Below are positions 6,844 to 12,509 of a stretch of DNA of 12,509 nucleotides, piece after piece. Under the pieces are notes generated by a model. It saw nothing but the letters and a program-made list of their open reading frames with translations, did not search any database and was not told where the DNA came from. The DNA comes from an uncultured Acidimicrobium sp. (GTDB taxonomy: Bacteria > Actinomycetota > Acidimicrobiia > Acidimicrobiales > Ilumatobacteraceae): assembly GCA_903895515.1 (NCBI GenBank), contig CAITUB010000248.1, positions 1-12,509 of the forward strand. The letters are read 5' to 3'. The position numbers were made by a program, and so were the translations under genes. Positions within the stretch are counted from its first letter, which is position 1, and every line of letters starts with the position of its first letter.

Positions 6844-7745
6844 GCAGTAACACTTCTCCACTCGCGCAAAAATCGCTGAGCACTCGAGTTGGCGGTTTAC
6901 CGCCCGAGTTGTTCTTCATTTGCTCTGCTAGCGCGCAATACATCGGCGCTGTCATTGCGTTTCGCTTGTTCGACCGCGTTGCGCCAGAAAGCGTTGCGTG
7001 GTTACGAGTAATTGCTGCTTCGTTGATTCTGATTATTTTTTCTGCACCACGATTGATCCGTCAGGGCAAATGGTCGCGCAGCGAACTCATTTCGGCAGCA
7101 GCGTTTGGCATTTCCGTTGCACTGATGAACCTGACGTTTTATTTGGCCATTGATCGCTTGGATTTGGGTAAAGGTGTGGCCATTGAATTCATCGGGCCAA
7201 TTTGTGTTGCCGCATTCCAAACTAAGTCGCGCCGTAATGCGCTTGCTCTTGCATTGGCAACAATCGGCGTTGTGGTGCTGTCGGGATTCGAACTAGGCAA
7301 CGAACCACTTGGGCTGTTATTTATTTTCCTTGCCTCTGCATGTTGGGGTGCGTACATCGTGATTGGCTCGAAAGTTGCGCAACTCAACCGTGGCGTGTCC
7401 GGCTTAGGCGTTGGGCTTGCAATCGGCGCTGTAGTTATTGCCCCATTTGGCGCTCCGAACAGCGGACCTGCTTGGCACTCTCCTTCCATTCTTTTTGCCT
7501 GCGTGTTGGTGGGTCTATTTTCGAACGCACTCGGTTACGGAATTGAACAATCAATCATGCGCAAGATTCCCGTGCGCAGATTTTCCGTATTGCTTGCATT
7601 GCTTCCTGTTACCGCAGTGGTGTTCGGATTTTTCTTTCTCGATCAAACACCAACGTTGATTGATTTACTTGGGATGTCCCTCGTGCTCATTGGTGTAGTT
7701 GTGCAGCAACGCGATGTGTTGCCTGCAGCCAGCGAAACCGCGTAA
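6840..7745 (+). CDS. EamA/DMT-superfamily permease, RhtA-like
   Basis: Integral membrane protein of the drug/metabolite transporter superfamily with two EamA repeats and about ten hydrophobic segments. The first starts near residue 24 (LFFICSASAQYIGAVIAF) and the last near residues 274-289. Segments ALMNLTFYLAIDRLDLGKGVAIEFIGP (about 94-120) and ASACWGAYIVIGSKV (165-179) closely resemble RhtA, an exporter of threonine and homoserine in E. coli. Amino-acid or small-metabolite efflux is therefore the best guess, but specificity cannot be read. The start is TTG at 6840, inside the aldolase stop region (ATTGA), because there is no in-frame ATG until residue 95 and the first membrane segment needs this N-terminus; TTG 6909 would cut into it. 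Translation is probably coupled to the aldolase gene, so the permease may export a product of that pathway. Confidence 0.86.
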   Translation: MSSNTSPLAQKSLSTRVGGLPPELFFICSASAQYIGAVIAFRLFDRVAPESVAWLRVIAASLILIIFSAPRLIRQGKWSRSELISAAAFGISVALMNLTFYLAIDRLDLGKGVAIEFIGPICVAAFQTKSRRNALALALATIGVVVLSGFELGNEPLGLLFIFLASACWGAYIVIGSKVAQLNRGVSGLGVGLAIGAVVIAPFGAPNSGPAWHSPSILFACVLVGLFSNALGYGIEQSIMRKIPVRRFSVLLALLPVTAVVFGFFFLDQTPTLIDLLGMSLVLIGVVVQQRDVLPAASETA

Positions 7746-7772
7746 ATAGCGCTCAAGAGTGCCATCACCTCG

Positions 7773-7786
7773 CCGATACCTATCGG
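7773..7786. repeat. Short perfect inverted repeat beside the SpoIID-gene -10 (possible operator)
   Basis: CCGATA-CC-TATCGG, six-base arms with a two-base centre, ends immediately before TAGACT and so fills most of the expected spacer. It could bind a dimeric regulator. It is too short, and lacks a T-run, to be a terminator. A palindrome of this size can also arise by chance. Confidence 0.35.
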
Positions 7787-7792
7787 TAGACT
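7787..7792 (+). promoter_or_regulatory. Putative -10 element (TAGACT) of the SpoIID-SGNH gene
   Basis: TAGACT resembles the TAGTCT and TAGCCT hexamers used elsewhere in the window, but lies 30 bases before the start codon, giving a predicted leader of about 24 bases. No good -35 is visible 16-18 bases upstream, which with the adjacent palindrome may mean a regulated promoter. Confidence 0.4.
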
Positions 7793-7806
7793 GAATAGAA
7801 GCCATT

Positions 7807-7813
7807 GAGGAGA
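7807..7813 (+). promoter_or_regulatory. Strong ribosome binding site (GAGGAGA) deciding start at 7823
   Basis: GAGGAGA sits nine bases before ATG 7823. It overlaps the in-frame TTG at 7805, so that longer start is unlikely. This is the clearest Shine-Dalgarno in the window and contrasts with the leaderless starts of other genes. Confidence 0.75.
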
Positions 7814-7822
7814 TTTCTCACC

Positions 7823-10186
7823 ATGCGCGTCCCCCACAAAATTTCTGCAGTTCTTTGCGTTCTCGTCAGCAGCACGATGCTGTTGTCGTCCCTTGTTGCC
7901 CCTGTGCATGCCGAAGAAGGTCAGTTACCTATTGCTATTCAAATTGAAGGCCGCGGGTATGGACACGGTCGTGGACTCAGCCAGTACGGCGCGTACGGAT
8001 ACGCAGCGGTGTACGGCTGGTCGTGGGATGCAATTCTGAACTTCTATTACGGCGGGGCTACTGGCAACACACTTGGAGCACTTCCCGACCCTGGCCAAGA
8101 AGTAACCACCTGGCTCAGCGCACTGAACAACGCGCAAACCGCAGTTATTTCCGACGGCAACAATGCCATATTCGTGCAGGACCCTGCACCAGGCCGCACC
8201 TGGGGCTCGCTCGTTGCGCGTGAAGTTGCCAACCGCGTGTATCGCGTGTGGGGAACGCAAGAACGACGCTGTGCGACTGCAGCAGCAGACCCAGCGTCTG
8301 AAGGTTTCACGTTGATTGGAGATGTACAAAATGTTGCATCGTTCACCACTCAAGTTGGCGCAGACCCTGCAGCGGCCCCAACACAGTTGATTGGATTATG
8401 CGAGCCACGTGTTGGTTCAACAAAATTCAAGATTCGTTACTATCGCGGAGAAGTTCGCGCAGTAAATAACTCACGCGGAGAAAACCGCACCATTAACGCT
8501 GCGTCGATGGAAAATTATTTGCGCGGCGTAGTGCCTCGCGAATCACCTGCAGAGTGGGGCGCTGCTGCCGGTGGTGCAGGTATGAATGCATTGCGCGCGC
8601 AAGCAGTTGCAGCACGTTCGTATGCGGCAACCGAAAACCGATACGCAGGTCTTGCGCGTACGTGCGACACACAGGATTGCCAGGTGTACGGAGGCGCACT
8701 GTTGCGCGAATCAATTAATGCCGCTCCCACCGCCCTCGAAAATGCGTTCACCGACCAGGCAATTGCCGAAACAGCTGGCGTGGTGGTACTGACGCCAAAA
8801 GGCCTGCCTTCACGCACCGAATTCACTTCTAGTAACGGTGGTCGCACGGCTGGCGGCACCTTCCCCGCCCAAGCAGACCCAGGCGATTTAGCAAGCGACC
8901 CGATCAACTCGCTTCTCGTATGGACGCGTGTGTTCTCTGCAGCTGCAATTCAGGCCAAGTACCCAGCAGTTGGCACGCTGACTTCGGTAGTCACGAATCA
9001 CGACGGTCTTGGTGGCGACTGGAATGGATACGCGAGCACCGTCACCATTAACGGCACTGCTGGCAGTGTGACCGTAACGGGATGGGCATTTAAGACCACG
9101 TTCGACATTCCTGCGCCATGGTTTGAAACCACCAGTGTTGTTGGTGCTCCATTTGATGCTGCGCCAGTTGGCTCATTCATCTTCATTGGCGACTCAGTTG
9201 GCGAAAGCATGAAGGCAGAATTCAGCGCAGTAGTTACACCTTCGTATCCGACCATGAATTACCAAGCGCTTACTAACCGCTGCATGGTTGGACCAAGTTG
9301 TGTTGCCGCTGCAAGCGGACTTCCCGACGCGCCAGCAATTATTAATTCGCTTACCCCTGAGCAATACCCAAACATTGCCATTATTCAGCTTGGCTACAAC
9401 GACGACCCGAACACACTGCAAGCCGACGTTGACCTTGTAGTGAACGCGCTGAACGCGCGAGGAATTCAGCGCGTGGTGTTTATTAACTTGTCAACGCGTC
9501 GCACATCGCGCAACTATGCGTTGTCAAATGCGGTGCTTGCTAATGCCGCGAACAGCTACCCCAACGTGTCGGTGTTGGATTGGAACTCAGCGAGCATTGC
9601 TCCAACGCAAAGCCGCTGGTTCAAAGATGACGTTCACTTGACCAACACCGGTCGCGCACAATTCGCGCTCTTCATTCGCAATCAGCTGGACGCACTGCGT
9701 GCTAACGGCACAATTGCTAGTGGTACTGCAACCATCGTTCCACTTGGCGTGCCGATGGCAAAGGGTGACCGTGGCGACAACGTGAAGTTGCTGCAGACGC
9801 AGTTGAACACATACTTGAATTTGCCAAAGAAGAAGCGAATGAAGGTTGACGGAGTGTTCGGCAAGGGCACCGCAGCATGGGTATCGCAAGTAGAAACCAA
9901 CAACGGTCTTCCCGTTGATGGAATTGCCGACGACGCAGTACTTGCAGTGTTGAGCATTGATCCATCTACCATCACGCTGAAACTTGGCATGAAGCACGCA
10001 ACGGTGGCCACTGCGCAAACCGCGCTCGCCCGCGTGTTGAAGGTGAAGGTCAAGGCCGACGGAGTGTTTGGTTCAGGAACACAGCGCCTCGTAAAGCGCT
10101 TCCAGAAAACAGTTGGGCTGAAGCAATCAGGCGTGATTAATCACGAAACCTGGATGGCTCTGCTTAGCGCTTCATCCCAGCAGTAA
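7823..10186 (+). CDS. Secreted SpoIID/LytB domain - SGNH hydrolase - double peptidoglycan-binding protein
   Basis: Secreted cell-wall protein of 787 residues. A signal peptide occupies residues 1-30 (MRVPHKISAV..., hydrophobic core, VHA before EE). The SpoIID/LytB region (about 36-435) has GRGYGHGRGLSQYGA at 43-57, NYLRGVVPRES with E240 at the position of the SpoIID lytic-transglycosylase glutamate, AQAVAARSYA, a likely disulfide C281-C286, and TSSNGGRTAGG. An SGNH/GDSL-like domain (about 450-635) follows: GDSVGES with S458, LGYNDD with N526, and DDVHLTNTG with D603 and H605. Two PG_binding_1-like repeats end the protein (about 645-713 and 717-787; VDGVFGKGT and ADGVFGSGT). By family knowledge it should bind glycan, cleave it, and perhaps remove or add acyl groups; the combination of activities is inference. 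ATG 7823 was chosen for its GAGGAGA and signal peptide. The gene's 3' end overlaps convergent glfT2 by 23 bases. Confidence 0.9.
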   Translation: MRVPHKISAVLCVLVSSTMLLSSLVAPVHAEEGQLPIAIQIEGRGYGHGRGLSQYGAYGYAAVYGWSWDAILNFYYGGATGNTLGALPDPGQEVTTWLSALNNAQTAVISDGNNAIFVQDPAPGRTWGSLVAREVANRVYRVWGTQERRCATAAADPASEGFTLIGDVQNVASFTTQVGADPAAAPTQLIGLCEPRVGSTKFKIRYYRGEVRAVNNSRGENRTINAASMENYLRGVVPRESPAEWGAAAGGAGMNALRAQAVAARSYAATENRYAGLARTCDTQDCQVYGGALLRESINAAPTALENAFTDQAIAETAGVVVLTPKGLPSRTEFTSSNGGRTAGGTFPAQADPGDLASDPINSLLVWTRVFSAAAIQAKYPAVGTLTSVVTNHDGLGGDWNGYASTVTINGTAGSVTVTGWAFKTTFDIPAPWFETTSVVGAPFDAAPVGSFIFIGDSVGESMKAEFSAVVTPSYPTMNYQALTNRCMVGPSCVAAASGLPDAPAIINSLTPEQYPNIAIIQLGYNDDPNTLQADVDLVVNALNARGIQRVVFINLSTRRTSRNYALSNAVLANAANSYPNVSVLDWNSASIAPTQSRWFKDDVHLTNTGRAQFALFIRNQLDALRANGTIASGTATIVPLGVPMAKGDRGDNVKLLQTQLNTYLNLPKKKRMKVDGVFGKGTAAWVSQVETNNGLPVDGIADDAVLAVLSIDPSTITLKLGMKHATVATAQTALARVLKVKVKADGVFGSGTQRLVKRFQKTVGLKQSGVINHETWMALLSASSQQ

Positions 10187-11948
10187 ACCGCGCTTCCCAC
10201 GCCTCAGTACTGACCATTTCCGGGTACATGGCGCGATATTCGCGCTTCAGGCGGCCATAGGAAAAAGCAATGGCAGTAATGGATTTTGCTACTTGACCGA
10301 GCAATGAAAAGAACCGCTTTGTGTCGCGTTCGACCACATAGCCATCGGCAATGCGGTCGTGACGATACAACATGCGATTGCGCAACGTGGCAACACCAAC
10401 TGCTCGGGCATCAATTGGCCCTACCCCATACCCGCGCAAGCGAAGCGGACGCGGAATGATGTACCCGCCCACCGACACAATGGCAAACAAAAATCCGAAC
10501 GCACGCAGTGCCTTGGGTCGTCGTTTGCGTGGCTCAATTGCTGCGAGCTCTGCGGTAAGTGGTGCAGGCTTTTCCTCTGCGCATTTGCGCAACTCATCGT
10601 GCAGCGCTGCGTGATCGATCTTCATCCACTCACTTGGGCCGGCCAAGAACGCATCCAGACCCTTCAGCATGTATTCAGTGCTGGAATAGCGCATGGAAAA
10701 CAAGTTGCGGAAACCAAACGATGCGAAGCGGTACGCCAAGTTCCACCAGTGATGCTTGTCAAACACCAAGGTGTCGACCAGTGCCAGGTTGCGTGACTCG
10801 TAAAACAACGAACTTGGATTGTTCTTCAACCCGAAGTCGGCGTGCCACACGATGACACCGTTCAGCGTGACGCTGTGCTTGCCCGTGTGCATGAGGCCGA
10901 AAGCAACGTCATCGCCACGCACAAACACGGGAAGTGGGTTTTCGTTGGTAATTGAGATTGGAAATGCCGTGTACCACCAGGCGGTGTAGTCAAATGGAAT
11001 TTCTGGTGCGTCGATAACGGCGAGTTCGCGCTTGCGTAAATCGTCTTCGCGTCCTAGTGCTTGCAGCGGATAAATAGAACGGAACGAATACTCAGAACCA
11101 GCCTCGAACTGCAACCACGGGCGCTCTTCGCTGAGCATTGCACCGTGCACGCACAACTTTGGGTCGCGCGCATTGGCAAACAAGGCCATGGTGCGCACCA
11201 GTGCTTCTGGTTCGAGGGTGATGTCGTCATCCATGAACAACACGTGCGTTGCCCAACCCTGCTTGCGCAGTTCAATAAGGCCGCGAGCAAAGCCACCAGC
11301 GCCACCGAGGTTGCCGTTTGGCACCACTTGCAACGGAGCATCAGCAGGCGCATCGAACGTGACGTTCTGCGCGTTATCCACGACAAACACGCGCACACGA
11401 CCACGCAACACATCGATGCTGCGCTCAAGCTCCAACACATTGCCTACGGTTTTGCGGACGTATTCCTGACGATTAAACGTGGTGATCGACAGCGACAGTT
11501 TCACGTAGTGTGCTGGTGCGTCCGCACTCACCCATTCGCCGCCCGTCATGCACACTTCGCCGCCCTGGGCCAACACTCGAACGAAATAGGTTCCGTACGG
11601 TGTTGACTGCAAATTCGGCAGTGAAAACTCAATAAATACTGGCGATCCTTCGCCCTGTGGCAATGGCTCGGTGGCCACAACAGTTTCTCCACGCGCAGTA
11701 ACGCCCACAACTTGTGCGATACCTACGCCCGATGCGCGCACGCGTACCGCGAGTGCGTTCACCGTGGTGATGCGACTCCAGCGTCCGGCAGCAAACACAC
11801 CAAACGACGTATCGAATGACACCTCGGCGCCATCTTGCAACACCGCTCCGCCAGGAACGAGTTTTGTCGTGCCATCGAAGCGCGCATACAACAACGGTTC
11901 TGTTGTGGTTTCGGTCGGCAAAACCAAACGTTGCAGCAACTGCGACAT
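10164..11948 (-). CDS. glfT2: Galactofuranosyltransferase GlfT2-like (GT2 family)
   Basis: Predicted to add galactofuranose from UDP-Galf to a lipid-linked galactan at the inner face of the membrane. It has 594 residues; M. tuberculosis GlfT2 has 637. An N-terminal beta-sandwich region (about 1-150) precedes the GT-A core: LSITTFNRQEYV (153-164), NLGGAGGFARG (213-223), the metal-binding FMDDDI with D240-D242, the paired tryptophans W324-W325, FVRGDDVAFG with D346-D347, and VWH with H369. The mycobacterial order is the same, with WDD where this protein has GDD. The C-terminal part (about 400-594) is helical and basic, with a short hydrophobic stretch at 482-499 that may help membrane contact. 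ATG shares its A with the upstream glf stop (TAATG), so translation is likely coupled. The stop lies inside the opposing SpoIID-SGNH gene. Linkage specificity and acceptor are inferred only. Confidence 0.88.
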   Translation of the reverse strand: MSQLLQRLVLPTETTTEPLLYARFDGTTKLVPGGAVLQDGAEVSFDTSFGVFAAGRWSRITTVNALAVRVRASGVGIAQVVGVTARGETVVATEPLPQGEGSPVFIEFSLPNLQSTPYGTYFVRVLAQGGEVCMTGGEWVSADAPAHYVKLSLSITTFNRQEYVRKTVGNVLELERSIDVLRGRVRVFVVDNAQNVTFDAPADAPLQVVPNGNLGGAGGFARGLIELRKQGWATHVLFMDDDITLEPEALVRTMALFANARDPKLCVHGAMLSEERPWLQFEAGSEYSFRSIYPLQALGREDDLRKRELAVIDAPEIPFDYTAWWYTAFPISITNENPLPVFVRGDDVAFGLMHTGKHSVTLNGVIVWHADFGLKNNPSSLFYESRNLALVDTLVFDKHHWWNLAYRFASFGFRNLFSMRYSSTEYMLKGLDAFLAGPSEWMKIDHAALHDELRKCAEEKPAPLTAELAAIEPRKRRPKALRAFGFLFAIVSVGGYIIPRPLRLRGYGVGPIDARAVGVATLRNRMLYRHDRIADGYVVERDTKRFFSLLGQVAKSITAIAFSYGRLKREYRAMYPEMVSTEAWEARFTAGMKR

Positions 11949-12509
11949 TATGCGGCGCTCAATGGGTCGGTGAAAAACGATGGAATTGAAGTGTTGGTAT
12001 TCACTGCTTCAAGAATCCCGCTTGCAGCATTGAGAGCTTCGTGAATGGTGACGTCCATGTCGAGATAACGATATGTGCCAAGGCGGCCGAGGAATGTGAC
12101 GCCCTGTTGTGCACGGGCTTGCTCAACGTATTTCACCAGTTGATCTTTTTCTTCAACCAGGCGAATTGGGTAATACGGCGTATCGGCTTCGCCACACAAG
12201 CGCGAATACTCGGTGTACGTCACCGACTTGTCGTGGTGCTCCCACGGCGCGAAATGTTTATGTTCGGTAATGCGCGTGTACGGCACACTTTCGTCGCAGT
12301 AATTCAACACTGGACAACCTTGCACATCGCCGTCTTGCACTTCTTGAACGAAGTCGAGTGTGCGATACCCAAGGCGACCATGTTCGAAACCGAAATATGC
12401 ATCGATCGGGCCTGTCCACACCACGTGGTCATATGCATGCGACGACGCAGGATCAAATGCTGTTGACAGGTGCACCGTGATTGACGGGTGATCCAAAATC
12501 GCTTCCACA
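11948..12509 (-). CDS. glf: UDP-galactopyranose mutase, C-terminal part (N-terminus beyond the window)
   Basis: Flavoenzyme that converts UDP-galactopyranose to UDP-galactofuranose, the donor for the GlfT2-like neighbour. About 187 C-terminal codons are visible; the frame is open to the window edge, so roughly half of a typical 370-390 residue protein, including the FAD-binding Rossmann motif, is missing. Diagnostic segments are VVWTGPIDAYFGF, LGYRTLDF, QGCPVLNYCDESVPYTRITE followed by HKHF, EYSRLC, TPYYPIR, and the FAD-contacting GRLGTYRYLDMDVTIHEAL. From memory these match Klebsiella/E. coli Glf (VPYTRITEHK, GTYRYLDMDVTI) better than M. tuberculosis Glf (VPYTRIHEFRHF, GTYQYLDMHMAI). TAA overlaps the glfT2 ATG by one base. 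The promoter lies outside the window. Confidence 0.93.
   Translation of the reverse strand, partial: VEAILDHPSITVHLSTAFDPASSHAYDHVVWTGPIDAYFGFEHGRLGYRTLDFVQEVQDGDVQGCPVLNYCDESVPYTRITEHKHFAPWEHHDKSVTYTEYSRLCGEADTPYYPIRLVEEKDQLVKYVEQARAQQGVTFLGRLGTYRYLDMDVTIHEALNAASGILEAVNTNTSIPSFFTDPLSAA

Noticed and set aside
7773..7786. The palindrome as terminator of the permease gene
   Set aside because: The stem is only six bases with a two-base loop and no T-run follows; it sits directly against a -10-like hexamer instead.
7805..7822. Longer start at TTG 7805 for the SpoIID-SGNH protein
   Set aside because: The TTG overlaps the strong Shine-Dalgarno GAGGAGA, and ATG 7823 nine bases later gives a clean signal peptide.
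1..12509. CRISPR arrays, tRNA/rRNA genes, insertion sequences, phage or defence genes
   Set aside because: No repeated spacer-length units, RNA gene signatures, transposase motifs or terminal repeats were seen, and the intergenic gaps are too short to hold most of them.

Overview
The window looks like chromosomal DNA from an actinobacterium, most likely a streamlined member of the Acidimicrobiia (an Ilumatobacter-like lineage). This is inferred from gene content and moderate GC, not from any marker RNA. Supporting points are an acyl-CoA carboxylase alpha chain with biotin carboxylase and biotin carrier fused, a DapD of the actinobacterial type, a methylmalonyl-CoA mutase, and a glf-glfT2 pair for cell-wall galactan. 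Nearly all DNA is coding: the five true intergenic gaps add up to about 180 bases of 12,509, and several neighbours abut or overlap. I see no rRNA, tRNA, CRISPR, insertion sequence or phage gene.

Layout. Bases 1-1332 (+) are the 3' part of a biotin-dependent acyl-CoA carboxylase alpha subunit. Then come lysS (about 1366-2895, +), dapD (2898-3818, +) and a small nitroreductase (3834-4388, +). The catalytic subunit of methylmalonyl-CoA mutase lies convergent at 4389-5975 (-) and abuts the nitroreductase stop with no gap. A 52-base divergent promoter region separates it from a class II aldolase/adducin-family gene (6028-6843, +), which overlaps an RhtA-like EamA permease (6840-7745, +). At 7823-10186 (+) is a secreted SpoIID - SGNH hydrolase - double peptidoglycan-binding protein. 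Its 3' end overlaps, tail to tail, glfT2 (10164-11948, -), which is coupled through TAATG to glf (11948-12509, -, cut by the window end).

How the genes fit together. The carboxylase, if it acts on propionyl-CoA, and the mutase would be consecutive parts of the propionyl-CoA to succinyl-CoA route. DapD supplies diaminopimelate for peptidoglycan and lysine, and LysS charges lysine onto tRNA. The last three genes all concern the envelope: peptidoglycan remodelling and synthesis of galactofuranose polymer. Four genes share a -10-like TANNNT exactly six bases before the start codon, which points to leaderless transcripts. The secreted envelope protein instead has a strong Shine-Dalgarno and a short leader, with a small palindrome against its -10.

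The most unusual item is the SpoIID-SGNH-PG-binding fusion. The rest are recognisable families, with noteworthy details in promoter architecture, Glf subtype and aldolase active site.
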